Shown piece by piece: positions 35,912 through 45,800 of a DNA stretch of 64,000 bases (position 1 is the first letter of the stretch; every line of letters starts with the position of its first letter). The DNA is taken from assembly GCA_018240785.1 (NCBI GenBank), contig JAFEFC010000024.1:62001-126000 (forward strand), read 5' to 3'. The DNA comes from Pseudomonadota bacterium. Lineage in GTDB: Bacteria; Pseudomonadota; Gammaproteobacteria; Burkholderiales; Rhodocyclaceae. The notes beneath the pieces were generated by a model. It had not been told where the DNA came from and searched no databases. It saw nothing but the letters and a program-made list of their open reading frames with translations. A program made the translations under genes and the position numbers.

Positions 35912-36109
35912 TCATTTGGTCAGGATCAGCTTGCCGCTGCGCGTCGCGCGCAGCACGTAGCGCATGCCCAGATGCTCGATTTCCACCGCGTGACGGCCGT
36001 CCAGCAGATCGGAGCTGGACAGCGTCCGCACCGAGTCGGGCGGCGTGCCTGGCGACGCGTGAAACTTGCGAGCGGGCTCGGTCGAATCGGGATGGGACGG
36101 TTGGGTCAC
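35912..36109 (-). CDS. hemP: Hemin uptake protein HemP
   Basis: Small cytoplasmic protein (65 residues from the GTG at 36109) of the HemP family, needed for full haem-uptake gene expression in some betaproteobacteria. The family core is plain: VRTLSSSDLLDGRHAVEIEH, then GMRYVLRATRSGKLILTK at the end. An ATG at 36142 in the same frame lies inside a good -10 hexamer and the Fur-like site, so it is probably upstream of the transcript, and I prefer the GTG. The gene stands just upstream of bfd-bfr on the same strand. Confidence 0.8.
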   Translation of the reverse strand: MTQPSHPDSTEPARKFHASPGTPPDSVRTLSSSDLLDGRHAVEIEHLGMRYVLRATRSGKLILTK

Positions 36110-36127
36110 TGTTTTGATCTTGCAAAC

Positions 36128-36169
36128 AACAATGATTCGCATTTAACCATGTGAGCGCGGGGCGGTCAA
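36128..36169 (-). promoter_or_regulatory. Promoter and overlapping Fur-like box of hemP
   Basis: On the minus strand TTGACC (36164-36169) and TTAAAT (36141-36146) are spaced exactly 17 bases. The 19-base stretch 36128-36146, TTAAATGCGAATCATTGTT, matches the Fur consensus at 12 positions and covers the -10 region and expected start point near 36134. Iron-bound Fur there would block RNA polymerase. Confidence 0.6.
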
Positions 36170-36256
36170 ACGGAAGTTGCGAGGGCGTGAAGGTGGGCGT
36201 TCCATTCCCGCAGGTTAGCGGCCATTGCGGGGGCGGCTTGTTGAGGCCGCGCTGCC

Positions 36257-36706
36257 TCAGGGCAGTCTGAGCAGCACGCGCAGGCGGGGGTTGATCTGTC
36301 CGTCGGGGAGGTAGCCGATTGCCGCGCCATCATTGGACAGCAGGGTGGGCAGATCGTCTGCGCTCTTCGCTTCGCGCGGCGGGAGCGCCCGCCCGGTGAA
36401 CACCTGGCGCGACCAGTAGGCACGGATCTGGTTGGAGTTCTTCCCGGTCAGGAGCTCGTAGAAGCGGTCGCGCGTCGGGCCGCCAGGCAGATCGTAGAGG
36501 GTGACCGCGGTGCCGTCGCTCAGCGTCGTGCGGCGGCCCAGATAGAGCTGGCTTGCCTCTTCCTCCGTCAAGGCGGGAATGCCGCTCGCGGCCGAGGTGA
36601 CGAGCACGATCTCGGCCGCGTGAGCGGTCGTCGCTGCGAAGGCTAGAGCGCCCGCGAGGGACAGGGTGGTCCGTCGCAGGCGGCAACGGATCCTAGAATG
36701 TGACAT
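36257..36706 (-). CDS. Small phosphate-binding-like periplasmic protein
   Basis: 149-residue secreted protein resembling the N-terminal lobe of PstS-type phosphate-binding proteins: signal peptide (about 10-30, ending AAHAAE), then VTSAASGIPALTEEEASQLYLGRRTTLSDGTAVTLYDLP, and a later GAAIGYLP. Half the size of true PstS (~320), it belongs to the short PBP-like group. It overlaps the upstream barrel gene by 14 bases and lacks ABC partners, so a sensing or accessory role with the c-di-GMP gene upstream is more likely than transport. Confidence 0.75.
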   Translation of the reverse strand: MSHSRIRCRLRRTTLSLAGALAFAATTAHAAEIVLVTSAASGIPALTEEEASQLYLGRRTTLSDGTAVTLYDLPGGPTRDRFYELLTGKNSNQIRAYWSRQVFTGRALPPREAKSADDLPTLLSNDGAAIGYLPDGQINPRLRVLLRLP

Positions 36707-37904
36707 CGACGGACAGGCTCAGGATGTTGATCGATCGTCCACCCATGTGGCTGGCGGCGGTCTCGTTCGAGGGGTCGAAGGTTCCCCAGGCGTTGGCGTC
36801 GGTGCGGGCACGAGTGAATTCCGCCTTCACCGCAGCGTTGCTGTGAACGTCCCAGCGGACACCCGCGGTGACGCTGTGTTGGGCAAGGTTGCGCGAAGCG
36901 TTGAAACCGGAAATCAATTCGGCAAGGCCAGGCAGCGGAGGGAGGCTGCGTACGTCCTCCATATCCACCACCGCCGCGTCCTGGATGTGGCGTGCGACGA
37001 CCATGTAAGGCATCACGGTGCCGAAACGGTGGCCTGCAGTGAGCTGCCAGCCGTGGGCGCTGTTCGCATAGCGGTCGGCCTGTCGGCGCGCATATTCGCC
37101 GATCACCAGCCAGCGCCCGTCGTCCCATTGAAAGCCGGCCGAGCTGAAGCGGGTGGTGCCGTCATTCCCCGCCATGCGAGCGACGATGTCGTCCCGGCCC
37201 AGGTCGCGGAGCACGGGTGCAAGTGCGGTGTAGAAAGGATCCTGCCAGTTGATTTCGAGCCTGGCCTCGGCGTGTCCCAGATGAACCGACAGATCCCCAT
37301 GCGAAAGCGTCAGGTTCGCCCCCGCAACGCGTTTGAGGCGGGCCTTGGTGTCGGGATACAGGGAGAGGCGGCTGGTGCCGAAGAAGGGATGAAGCTCGAT
37401 GTCGGTTTCACCCGCTCGCACGCGGTACAGCAGGTCGATCCCGTCGAGGTCGGCGAACGGGCTCAGGCCATAGACCTCTTCGGGGGGGCGCACCCAGGGA
37501 TGAGCGTAGTTGATGTTGAGCGAGTCGGACTGCATGAAGAAGGGAATGCGCAGCCTGCCGGCACGGGCGGAGAGCTCGGGTGTGACCTGGTGGCTCAGGA
37601 AGGCCAGGGTCGGCCGCGGCGCGTAGTTGCCCTTGGTGTTCTCGCGACTGACGACCTGCACGACGGCCGAGCTCGACTCGCCCAGGCGGAGGTTGCCCTG
37701 TACGCCGAGCACCGAGTCGGGGCCGGTGTCCGGCCTCTCGGTGCCCGGCCGGTCGATGCCGACGCGGGTGAAGCGCATGTCGGCCTTGTCGGTGGCGACG
37801 ACGCCGAGGGTGGCAAATCCGGACAGGGTGAGGGCCTGGAGGTCATCGCTCGCGCTTGCTGACAGCGCCCAGAGCACCAGCGCCGGGATGGTTGCCCATT
37901 TCAT
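36693..37904 (-). CDS. Putative outer-membrane beta-barrel (porin-like) protein
   Basis: 403-residue secreted protein with a signal peptide (1-18) and alternating hydrophobic/polar strands throughout: LSGFATLGVVATDKADMRF at the start, repeated strands such as SAVVQVVSRENT and WLVIGEYARRQADRY, and a final SLSVDVTF ending in phenylalanine, as outer-membrane barrels do. No specific family is recognised. It sits between the EAL-domain gene (five bases upstream) and the phosphate-binding-like gene (overlap). Confidence 0.7.
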   Translation of the reverse strand: MKWATIPALVLWALSASASDDLQALTLSGFATLGVVATDKADMRFTRVGIDRPGTERPDTGPDSVLGVQGNLRLGESSSAVVQVVSRENTKGNYAPRPTLAFLSHQVTPELSARAGRLRIPFFMQSDSLNINYAHPWVRPPEEVYGLSPFADLDGIDLLYRVRAGETDIELHPFFGTSRLSLYPDTKARLKRVAGANLTLSHGDLSVHLGHAEARLEINWQDPFYTALAPVLRDLGRDDIVARMAGNDGTTRFSSAGFQWDDGRWLVIGEYARRQADRYANSAHGWQLTAGHRFGTVMPYMVVARHIQDAAVVDMEDVRSLPPLPGLAELISGFNASRNLAQHSVTAGVRWDVHSNAAVKAEFTRARTDANAWGTFDPSNETAASHMGGRSINILSLSVDVTF

Positions 37905-37908
37905 TCGA

Positions 37909-40473
37909 TCATGCCCCCAGTGGCATCTTGTTCTTCAGCAGGTTCAGTGTGCTTTCTGCGTCCATCGGCCGTGCGAACAGATAGCCTTGCCCGAAGTTGC
38001 AGCCCATGTCGCGCAACAGCAGGGCCTGGTCTTCGGTTTCGATGCATTCGGCAACGACAGTCATGCCGAGATCATGGGCGAGTTCAATGCTGCGCGCAAC
38101 GATCGCACGCAGGCGCTCGTCGACCGTGATCGAGCGCACGAACGAGCCATCGAGCTTGACCTGGTCGCAGGGAATGGTGTGCAGGTAGCTCAAGGTGGAG
38201 TAGCCCGTGCCGAAGTCGTCGATGAGGATCTCGACGCCGGCGTCGCGCAGCCGGTGCAGCGTTCGTGCAGCCGGGCCGCCGGGATGGGCGAGCACGCTCT
38301 CGGTGATCTCGAAGCGGACGGTGCTGCGCGGCAGTTCGCTGGCGTCGATCACCGCCAGCAGTTCCTCGGCGAGCTGCGGCCGGGACAACTGGCGGGCCGA
38401 GAGATTGACGGCCACGCGCACCGGGACGGCCTGCGGATCGCCTTGCATCCAGGCGCGGATGTCGCGACAGGTCATCGCCAGGACCTGCATGCCGAGATCG
38501 TGGATGAGATCGAGGGTTTCGGCCAGCGCGATGAATTCGTTCGGAGGCAGCAGGCCCTGTGTCGGATGCGGCCAGCGCACCAGGGCCTCGAAGCTGACGA
38601 TGCGTCGGTCGGAGAGCGATACGATGGGCTGGTAGTGGACCGTCAGGCCGCCTTCGCGTAAAGCGGCACGCAGGTCGACCTCCAGCTTCAGGGAGCGGAC
38701 CGCCTGCGCATGCATTGACGTGTGGAAGAACTCGACCGGCGAGCTCTCGCTGCGCCTGGCCTTGTGCAGGGCGTTGTCGGCGTCGCGCAGCAGGGCCTCG
38801 GCATCGTCGGGCTCCATGCCGCTCATGGCGATGCCGATGCGGCAATAGGGGTGCAGTTCGCCTTCGCCCGATGGGGTGGCGAAGGCGGGCAGTTCGACCA
38901 GGGCTTCGGCGATGCGCAGCGCCTCGGTCGAATGCGAGACTCCGTTCAACAGCACGGCGAACTGGTCGCCGCCAACGCGCGCGGCGACATCGCCTTCGCG
39001 CGCGGTGGCGACGATGTGCTCGGCGGCGCGGCGCAGCAATTCGTCGCCCACCGCATGGCCGTAGCTGTCATTGACGAGGCTGAAGCGCTCGATGTTGATC
39101 GCCAGCACCGCGAACCGGTAGCGCTCGTCGCGGCGCTGCTGGCCGATCGCGCGCGTCACATGCTCGATGAACAGTGCGCGGTTGGGCAGGCCGGTGAGCC
39201 CGTCGTGGAGGGCGTCGTGGATCAGTCGCTGCTCGGCGCGCTTGCGCAGGTGAATGTCGCCGATGGAGCCCGCCATGCGCACCGCGCGCCCCTTCTCGTC
39301 GCGTTGTGCGACGCCGCGCGTCAGCACCCAGCGAAAACTGCCGTCCGGCTGCCGTACGCGGTGTTCCAGCATGAACTGGCTCGTCACCCCGCTCAGGTGT
39401 GCCAGCACCTTCTCCTTATAGGTTTCGATTTCGTCCGGATGCAGGAAGGGCAGGATGCCTTCCGGCTCGCTGGGCAGGGAGCCCGGCGGAAGGCCGAGGA
39501 TCTCGCACGAGCGGTCGGAAAAATAGATGGTGCGCCCCGGGATGTCCCAGTCCCACAAGCCGTCGTTGGCGCCGCGCATCGCCAATGCATAGCGCTCCTC
39601 GCTCGACTTGAGCTGCCTGGAGGTTTCCTCGATCTCGCCGATGCGCTGCTTCAGCGTCGTCGCCATGATGTTGAAATGGCGGGCGAGGACCGCGAGCTCG
39701 TCGTTGCCGTTGGCGGGGAGGTGATGGTTGAAGTTCCCGTCGGCGATCGCCTTGCTGCCGGCCAGCAGGCGGCCCAGGTTGTGCGTGAGCAGGTAGCCGA
39801 TGGCCGACAGCAGCACGAAGGTGAGCGCGATCTCCACCAGCGAGATGATCGCGCCCTGCTCGATGATGGCCTTGCGTGCGGCCGCGAGGATCGAGACCGA
39901 GACGCCGAATTGCAGGAAGCCGATCTCGTTGCGTGGCAGCAGCAAGGGTCGGCGCACGTGGATGATCTTGTGCGTCGAGATGTCTTCCAGCGTCCCTTCG
40001 TCGGCGATGGAGGGGGCAGGCAGGTGGCGCAGCTCGGGCATCCCGGCGCTCAGCAGGGTGTGGCTGTTCGGCGCAACGATGCGCACGTAAACCAGCCCTT
40101 CATTCGAATCGCTGAGCAGTTCGCCGAGGATGTCCTCGAGTTCGCCGTAGCGCTGCTGGTCGCCATAAGACACCGCCATCGCGTGCAGCATGCTGGCGTT
40201 CTGGCTGACGAGCGTCTCCAGGCTCGCCGAGGCGGCGTTGTTCATCAGCCGCACGCTGTTGGCAAGCAGCAGCGTCAGCAGCACGACCTGCACTGCGGTG
40301 CTGGCGAGCAACAGGCGGAAGCGGATGGATGAATGCCTGAAAGGCAGGCGCACGCGCTTTTCTCCGGGGGTCGCCGCAGCGGACCGGTCCCGCCAGGCGC
40401 TTGCAGAATAGTCCATACCGCCGGCGTATGCGCCGGAATGTCTGCCGGGCGAGGTGTCGCGTCGCGCCGTCAC
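37909..40473 (-). CDS. Membrane GGDEF(degenerate)-EAL protein, probable c-di-GMP phosphodiesterase
   Basis: 854-residue signalling protein. Order: membrane helix (about 50-72), periplasmic sensor (75-205), second helix (about 207-232), HAMP (235-285), PAS with PAC (295-415), GGDEF and EAL. The cyclase motif near residue 500 is VGGDQF, where the catalytic glutamate has become glutamine, so synthesis is unlikely. The EAL part is intact (FEALVRW near 625, NLSARQ, DDFGTGYSTLSYL), so hydrolysis of c-di-GMP is the expected activity. The GTG start overlaps the malonyl-CoA decarboxylase stop by four bases. A barrel and a phosphate-binding-like protein follow and may supply the signal. Confidence 0.88.
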   Translation of the reverse strand: MTARRDTSPGRHSGAYAGGMDYSASAWRDRSAAATPGEKRVRLPFRHSSIRFRLLLASTAVQVVLLTLLLANSVRLMNNAASASLETLVSQNASMLHAMAVSYGDQQRYGELEDILGELLSDSNEGLVYVRIVAPNSHTLLSAGMPELRHLPAPSIADEGTLEDISTHKIIHVRRPLLLPRNEIGFLQFGVSVSILAAARKAIIEQGAIISLVEIALTFVLLSAIGYLLTHNLGRLLAGSKAIADGNFNHHLPANGNDELAVLARHFNIMATTLKQRIGEIEETSRQLKSSEERYALAMRGANDGLWDWDIPGRTIYFSDRSCEILGLPPGSLPSEPEGILPFLHPDEIETYKEKVLAHLSGVTSQFMLEHRVRQPDGSFRWVLTRGVAQRDEKGRAVRMAGSIGDIHLRKRAEQRLIHDALHDGLTGLPNRALFIEHVTRAIGQQRRDERYRFAVLAINIERFSLVNDSYGHAVGDELLRRAAEHIVATAREGDVAARVGGDQFAVLLNGVSHSTEALRIAEALVELPAFATPSGEGELHPYCRIGIAMSGMEPDDAEALLRDADNALHKARRSESSPVEFFHTSMHAQAVRSLKLEVDLRAALREGGLTVHYQPIVSLSDRRIVSFEALVRWPHPTQGLLPPNEFIALAETLDLIHDLGMQVLAMTCRDIRAWMQGDPQAVPVRVAVNLSARQLSRPQLAEELLAVIDASELPRSTVRFEITESVLAHPGGPAARTLHRLRDAGVEILIDDFGTGYSTLSYLHTIPCDQVKLDGSFVRSITVDERLRAIVARSIELAHDLGMTVVAECIETEDQALLLRDMGCNFGQGYLFARPMDAESTLNLLKNKMPLGA

Positions 40474-41852
40474 GAACGCCCCTGTCTGCGTACTGCCGCT
40501 GCCGCGTCGATGCGCCCCTCGGCGGCGAAAGCCTCGACGTTGGCCTCGATGCGGTCAGGAGCGTAAAGATAATTGACCATCATGCCCCACGACTGACTCA
40601 GCCCCTTCTGCGAGGTGTCGGCGAGCCAGTTCAGCCGCTCGATGCGTGCGCCGTTGCCGAGATGGAAGCGGGCCACGGCGTCGGCCGGCTTGTCGTCCCG
40701 CTTCGCGTTCAGAAGGTAATGCGCCGCCAGGCGCGTCAGCGGTTCGCGCAAGGCGCGCACGAGGGCGTGGTCCTGCACCCAGTCGCGGGCCCCGCCGAGC
40801 AGCGCCCGCAGGTGCGGCGAGTCGGGGCCGTCGACGCCGGCGGCGGCCAGTCTCTTCCAGTCCGCGCCGGCCAGGACCTGAGCGCATTCGGCCGGATTGC
40901 GACTCGCCCAGCGCACGAGGCCCGGAATCGGCGACAGGGTCGAGAAGGTCTTCAGGCGCGGGAAGTCGCGTTGCAGGTCCTCGACCACCCGCTTGAGCAG
41001 AAAGTTGCCGAAGGACACTCCGCGCAGGCCTTCCTGCGTGGACGTGATCGAGTAGAAGATCGCCGTGCTGGCGCGGCTCGAATCGGCCAGCGGCGCCTCG
41101 ATGTCGAGCAGCTGCTGCACGTTGTCGGCGAGCTCGTCTACCAGCGCGACCTGCACGAAGATCAGCGGCTCGAGCGGCATGCGCGGATGGAAGAAGGCGT
41201 AGCAGCGGCGGTCGGAATCGAGGCGGTTCTTGAGGTCGTCCCACGAGCGGATCTCGTGCACCGCCTCGTATTTGACGAGCTTCTCCAGCAGCGCCGCCGG
41301 CGACTGCCAGGTGATGCGCTGCAGTTCGAGAAAACCCACGTCGAACCAGGCGCTGAGGCGCCCTTCGAGCTCGCGGTCGAGCGGCTTCAGCAGCGGGTCG
41401 TCGCTGAGGTAGCGCAACAGGTCGGCGCGCAGGTCAACGAGGAATTTGACGCCCTGCGGGATGGCGTTGAACTGGGTCAGGATGCGCAGCCGCCGCGAGC
41501 GCATAGCCGCGCGCAGGTCGGCTTCTGCATCCCACTGGCGGTCGCTGCCGACGGCCTTCTGGTAGGCGCGGTGCGCGTCCGCCACCCGCGCCGGATCGGG
41601 ACCGAACTCGAGCGCGATCATGCGCAGGAAGGTGTGCCGGCCCTCGTCGTTGAGCCGCAGGTAGGTTTCTGCCAGGCGTGCTGCGCGCTGCCGGGTGGAC
41701 ACTTCGCCGCCGCGGCTCTCCGCACATTCCTGCAACTGCTGGCGGATGCGTTCGACGTCACGCTCCGAGGGCGCCCGCACGCGCGCCGGCGACCCCGACA
41801 TCAGGGCCCGCACCTTGGAAAGGCTGCGCGAAAACAGATCCCCCGCGGTCAT
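40470..41852 (-). CDS. Malonyl-CoA decarboxylase
   Basis: 460-residue enzyme converting malonyl-CoA to acetyl-CoA and CO2. The helical N-terminal domain runs to about 175. The catalytic GNAT-like domain shows STAIFYSITSTQEGLRGVSFGN (serine region) and ARFHLGNGARIERLNWLAD, where the histidine corresponds to the catalytic residue of the human enzyme. It may drain malonyl-CoA or allow malonate use; no malonate transporter or malonyl-CoA synthetase lies next to it. Its stop overlaps the start of the c-di-GMP gene. Confidence 0.92.
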   Translation of the reverse strand: MTAGDLFSRSLSKVRALMSGSPARVRAPSERDVERIRQQLQECAESRGGEVSTRQRAARLAETYLRLNDEGRHTFLRMIALEFGPDPARVADAHRAYQKAVGSDRQWDAEADLRAAMRSRRLRILTQFNAIPQGVKFLVDLRADLLRYLSDDPLLKPLDRELEGRLSAWFDVGFLELQRITWQSPAALLEKLVKYEAVHEIRSWDDLKNRLDSDRRCYAFFHPRMPLEPLIFVQVALVDELADNVQQLLDIEAPLADSSRASTAIFYSITSTQEGLRGVSFGNFLLKRVVEDLQRDFPRLKTFSTLSPIPGLVRWASRNPAECAQVLAGADWKRLAAAGVDGPDSPHLRALLGGARDWVQDHALVRALREPLTRLAAHYLLNAKRDDKPADAVARFHLGNGARIERLNWLADTSQKGLSQSWGMMVNYLYAPDRIEANVEAFAAEGRIDAAAAVRRQGRS

Positions 41853-41993
41853 TTTGTGTCTCCCCTCGTGCTTTCAGTTGCATCAATTTACGCACACATG
41901 TTAGCCGCAAAGGCGGGGACTCTCCTGTGCACAATGCCCGCACTGCCGCCCACTGCGGCAGAGGCCACCGGGCTGCCGCGTCCCGGGGGCAGT

Positions 41994-42791
41994 TCAGCGT
42001 GTCGCTGGTCGTCGTGTCGCGGCGGCGAGCATGAAAACACCAACCAGAATCATGGGCACACACAACCACTGCGCGGTGGACAAGCCCAGCCACAAGGTGC
42101 CGAAAATGCCTGCGTCCGGCGTGCGGAAAAATTCTGCGATGAAGCGCAGGCCGCCGTAGCCGGCCAGGAAGGCTGCCGAAACGGCGCGCAGCGGACGCGG
42201 TTTCGCGGCGTAAAGCCACAGGATCACGAACAGCAGCAGGCCCTCCCCTGCAGCCTGGTAGAGCTGCGAAGGATGCCGCGGCACCGCGTCCACCCACGGG
42301 AAAATCATCGCCCACGGCAGATCGCCCGCCACCGGACGGCCCCACAACTCCCCGTTGATGAAGTTGCCGATCCGTCCCGCCGCCAGCCCGGTGGGCACCA
42401 GCGGCGCGATGAAGTCGGTGATCTCCCAGAATCCCTTGCCGTGGCGCCGGCCATACAGCCACATCGCCACCAGCACGCCGAGGAATCCGCCATGGAAGCT
42501 CATGCCGCCCTTCCAGACTGCGGCGATTTCCGCCGGATGGCGGAAGTAATAGCCCGGCTGGAAGAACAGCACTTCGCCGAGGCGGCCACCGACGATCACG
42601 CCGATCACACCGTAGAACAGCAGATCGTCGATCATCGTCGCGTTCCAGCCGAGCTCGGGACGGCGGCGGGCATGCACGCGGCCGAGTACGATGAACAGCA
42701 CGAAGGCGACGAGGTACATGAGCCCGTACCAGCGTACCGAGACGGGGCCGATGGAAAGGGCGATGGGGTCGAACTGGGGATGGATCAGCAT
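41994..42791 (-). CDS. lgt: Prolipoprotein diacylglyceryl transferase
   Basis: Essential membrane enzyme that adds diacylglycerol to the lipobox cysteine of prolipoproteins. It has 265 residues and seven membrane helices. The signature segments are [24 protein letters not shown] (catalytic histidine region) and [19 protein letters not shown] (the Lgt signature with the essential arginine). The ATG of MLIHPQFDP is the conserved family start; the open frame upstream is translated intergenic and yceH DNA. It follows yceH by 19 bases. Confidence 0.95.
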   Translation of the reverse strand: MLIHPQFDPIALSIGPVSVRWYGLMYLVAFVLFIVLGRVHARRRPELGWNATMIDDLLFYGVIGVIVGGRLGEVLFFQPGYYFRHPAEIAAVWKGGMSFHGGFLGVLVAMWLYGRRHGKGFWEITDFIAPLVPTGLAAGRIGNFINGELWGRPVAGDLPWAMIFPWVDAVPRHPSQLYQAAGEGLLLFVILWLYAAKPRPLRAVSAAFLAGYGGLRFIAEFFRTPDAGIFGTLWLGLSTAQWLCVPMILVGVFMLAAATRRPATR

Positions 42792-42810
42792 CGGGCCGGG
42801 TGGGCTGGCG

Positions 42811-43515
42811 TCAGTTGAACTGCTGGCGGAAGGCGTCGAATTCGCTGCGCAGGGCGTCCAGGTCGCCGCGCAGGCGGGCGACTTCCTCCTCGAGTTCGGC
42901 GATGCGGTTGCGACCGGAAGCGCCGGCGGTGGTTCCACTCGCCTGCGCCTCGGCCATTTCCTCGAGCAGCGCGGTGCCGCCGAGCAGGTGCATGTGGCGG
43001 ATCTCCTTGGTACCGGGCGCGCGCGGCAGCGTCGCCACCATGGGCGGGAATTTCTCGGCGAGGTGCTCGAGCACCGACTCGACCGCGGCGATGTCGTCGA
43101 AGCGGTGCAGGCGCTCGCAGCGCTGGCGTATCTCGCCCGCCGTCTGCGCGCCGCGCAGCATCAATGTGGCCAGCACGGCCTGCTCCGGCGGCGGCAGTGA
43201 ATGGCGCACGCGCACCAGGTGTTCGTACTTGGCCACGCGCGCACCGGCCTGGTCGCGGCGCGACACCAGCTTGCGCGCCATGAGGCTGTCGATGGCAGCC
43301 TGCGCCTCACTTTCGCTGATGGCCATCACCGGCTCGCGCGCGGTGAGCTGGTTGCTGCCGGTGACGATGGCGTTGATCGACAGCGGATAGGCGTCGGGCG
43401 TGACGAAGGCCTTCTCGATCAGCACGCCGAGAACGCGAAGCTCGATCGGGTCGAGGTCGAAGCCTTCGGCAGGGGTGTCCGGGGTCGTGGCGGGTGCGGC
43501 GTCGTGGGCTTCCAT
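42811..43515 (-). CDS. YceH-family protein (DUF480)
   Basis: 234-residue winged-helix protein of the UPF0502/DUF480 family. It begins its domain with [26 protein letters not shown] and has the conserved [10 protein letters not shown] and [23 protein letters not shown]-terminal coiled coil ([21 protein letters not shown]) is present. Function unknown; a transcriptional role is suggested only by the fold. Divergent from ilvD across 137 bases. Confidence 0.9.
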   Translation of the reverse strand: MEAHDAAPATTPDTPAEGFDLDPIELRVLGVLIEKAFVTPDAYPLSINAIVTGSNQLTAREPVMAISESEAQAAIDSLMARKLVSRRDQAGARVAKYEHLVRVRHSLPPPEQAVLATLMLRGAQTAGEIRQRCERLHRFDDIAAVESVLEHLAEKFPPMVATLPRAPGTKEIRHMHLLGGTALLEEMAEAQASGTTAGASGRNRIAELEEEVARLRGDLDALRSEFDAFRQQFN

Positions 43516-43652
43516 GGTGGCTCCGGAGGGGATGGCTGACAGGGCAGGGATGATACGCAGGGCGGGGCTGTCCCTGCCACCGCGAGCGCGTGACCGGTCG
43601 GACGCCCGGGGTTAGAATCCAGAGCCTTCCCGCAGATTTCCCGGAGCGCCCC

Positions 43653-45503
43653 ATGCCCCAGTACCGTTCCCGCACCTCCACCGCCGGCCGCAACATGGCG
43701 GGCGCCCGCGCCCTGTGGCGCGCCACCGGCATGAAGGATGGCGACTTCGAAAAGCCGATCATCGCGATCGCCAACAGCTTCACCCAGTTCGTGCCCGGTC
43801 ATGTGCACCTGAAGGACCTCGGCCAGCTCGTCGCGCGCGAGATCGAGGCCGCCGGCGGCGTCGCCAAGGAATTCAACACCATCGCGGTCGATGACGGCAT
43901 CGCCATGGGCCACGGCGGCATGCTGTACTCGCTGCCCTCGCGCGAACTCATCGCCGACAGCGTCGAGTACATGGTGAATGCCCACACCGCCGACGCGCTG
44001 GTGTGCATCTCGAACTGCGACAAGATCACCCCGGGCATGCTGATGGCCGCGATGCGCCTCAACATCCCGGCGATCTTCGTCTCAGGCGGGCCGATGGAAG
44101 CGGGCAAGGTGAAGTGGGAGGCCAAGGTCATCTCGCTCGACCTGGTCGATGCGATGGTCAAGGCCGCCGACAAGCACTGCTCGGACGAGGAGGTCGAGGC
44201 CATCGAGCGCTCCGCCTGCCCGACCTGCGGTTCGTGCTCGGGCATGTTCACCGCCAACTCGATGAACTGCCTCACCGAGGCGCTCGGCCTGTCGCTGCCC
44301 GGCAACGGCACCACGCTCGCCACCCACGCCGACCGCGAACGCCTGTTTCGCGAGGCCGGCCGCCGCATCGTCGGCCTCGCCAAGCGCTATTACGAGCAGG
44401 ACGACGCGTCCGTGCTGCCGCGCTCGATCGCCAGCTTCCGCGCCTTCGAGAACGCGATCAGTCTCGACGTGGCGATGGGCGGCTCGACCAACACCGTGCT
44501 GCACCTGCTCGCCGCCGCGCGCGAGGCCGGGGTCGACTTCACGATGAAGGACATCGACCGCATCAGCCGCCACGTGCCCTGCCTGTGCAAGGTGGCGCCG
44601 GCCATCGCCGACGTGCACATCGAGGACGTGCATCGTGCCGGCGGCATCATGTCCATCCTCGGCGAGCTCGACCGCGCCGGCCTGCTGCACACCGACGTCC
44701 CCACCGTGCATAGCGCCAGCATGGGCGAGGCGCTCGACAAGTGGGACATCAAGCGCACGGCCGACGAGGCGGTGCACACCTTCTACCGCGCCGCGCCCGG
44801 TGGCGTGCCCACCCAGGTCGCCTTCAGCCAGGACCGGCGCTGGAAGGAGCTCGACACCGACCGCGTGCACGGCATCATCCGCGACAAGGCGCACGCCTTC
44901 ACCGCCGACGGCGGCCTCGCCGTGCTCTACGGCAACATCGCCGAGAAGGGCTGCATCGTGAAGACCGCCGGCGTGGACGAGTCCATCTGGAAGTTCACCG
45001 GCAAGGCGCGGGTCTACGAGAGCCAGGAGGACGCGGTCGAGGGCATCCTCGGCGAGCAGGTGCAGGCGGGCGACGTGGTGGTGATCCGCTACGAAGGTCC
45101 CAAGGGCGGCCCCGGCATGCAGGAGATGCTGTACCCGACCTCCTACCTCAAGAGCCGCGGCCTCGGCGCCCAGTGCGCGCTGCTCACCGACGGCCGCTTC
45201 TCCGGCGGCACCTCGGGGCTGTCGATCGGCCACGCTTCACCGGAGGCGGCCTGCGGCGGTGCGATCGCGCTGGTCGAGGACGGCGACACCATCGAGATCG
45301 ACATCCCGAACCGTCGCATCCACCTCGCCATCGACGACGCCGAACTGGCCCGCCGCCGTGCCGCGATGGAGGCGAAGGGGGCTGCAGCGTGGAAGCCGGT
45401 CAAGCGCGAGCGCCTCGTCTCGGCCGCGCTGCAGGCCTACGCTGCGCTCACCACCTCGGCCGACACCGGCGCGGTGCGCGACGTCACCCAGGTCCAGCGC
45501 TGA
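43653..45503 (+). CDS. ilvD: Dihydroxy-acid dehydratase
   Basis: Fourth step of branched-chain amino acid synthesis, dehydrating 2,3-dihydroxy-3-methylvalerate and -isovalerate; 616 residues. Iron-sulfur and Mg ligands are seen in [10 protein letters not shown] and [17 protein letters not shown]. The [14 protein letters not shown] segment places it with the E. coli-type [4Fe-4S] enzymes, not the [2Fe-2S] plant type. GGAG six bases before ATG 43653 decides the start. No other ilv gene is adjacent; the exporter azlCD lies 31 kb away. Confidence 0.96.
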   Translation: MPQYRSRTSTAGRNMAGARALWRATGMKDGDFEKPIIAIANSFTQFVPGHVHLKDLGQLVAREIEAAGGVAKEFNTIAVDDGIAMGHGGMLYSLPSRELIADSVEYMVNAHTADALVCISNCDKITPGMLMAAMRLNIPAIFVSGGPMEAGKVKWEAKVISLDLVDAMVKAADKHCSDEEVEAIERSACPTCGSCSGMFTANSMNCLTEALGLSLPGNGTTLATHADRERLFREAGRRIVGLAKRYYEQDDASVLPRSIASFRAFENAISLDVAMGGSTNTVLHLLAAAREAGVDFTMKDIDRISRHVPCLCKVAPAIADVHIEDVHRAGGIMSILGELDRAGLLHTDVPTVHSASMGEALDKWDIKRTADEAVHTFYRAAPGGVPTQVAFSQDRRWKELDTDRVHGIIRDKAHAFTADGGLAVLYGNIAEKGCIVKTAGVDESIWKFTGKARVYESQEDAVEGILGEQVQAGDVVVIRYEGPKGGPGMQEMLYPTSYLKSRGLGAQCALLTDGRFSGGTSGLSIGHASPEAACGGAIALVEDGDTIEIDIPNRRIHLAIDDAELARRRAAMEAKGAAAWKPVKRERLVSAALQAYAALTTSADTGAVRDVTQVQR

Positions 45504-45513
45504 GGCACGGCGA

Positions 45514-45544
45514 CCCACCGGTGCGGCAGGCCCGCGCCGGTGGG
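45514..45544 (+). terminator. Hairpin downstream of ilvD
   Basis: CCCACCGG (45514-45521) and CCGGTGGG (45537-45544) form a perfect 8-bp stem ten bases past the ilvD stop. No T-run follows, so it is a weak or Rho-assisted terminator candidate. Confidence 0.4.
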
Positions 45545-45601
45545 CAAGGCACTTCCGGCGGCATATTGACCGCTTCTCTTACCCCCTTCTACCATCAACG
45601 C

Positions 45602-45796
45602 ATGGATGCCGAACTCAACCAGCTTGAAGCCCAGCTCGAGCAACTCATCAGCCTTCACGGCGCGCTCAGGGCGGAAAACCTGTCGCTGCGCGCCCGCCTC
45701 GTGAAGCTCGAAGCCGAAAACCACCAACTGTCCGAAAAGGTGCGGCGTGCCGCCGAGCGCCTGGAGGCGGTGCTGAACAAACTGCCGGAGGCCTGA
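45602..45796 (+). CDS. Small coiled-coil protein, ZapB-like (TIGR02449 type)
   Basis: 64-residue protein that is almost entirely heptad coiled coil (ELNQLEAQLEQLISLHGALRAENLSLRARLVKLEAENHQL). Such proteins precede zapA in many beta- and gammaproteobacteria and are thought to assist Z-ring assembly. It begins at ATG 45602 and ends four bases before zapA, so the two are co-transcribed. The assignment rests on size, coiled coil and neighbour. Confidence 0.82.
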   Translation: MDAELNQLEAQLEQLISLHGALRAENLSLRARLVKLEAENHQLSEKVRRAAERLEAVLNKLPEA

Positions 45797-45800
45797 GCAC

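Noticed and set aside
36110-36142. Eleven-residue longer HemP starting at the ATG at 36142
   Set aside because: That ATG overlaps the -10 hexamer and Fur-like site, so it should not be transcribed from this promoter.
42792-42938. N-terminal extension of Lgt
   Set aside because: The extra residues are polar translation of the yceH 3' end; the conserved Lgt start is MLIHPQFDP.
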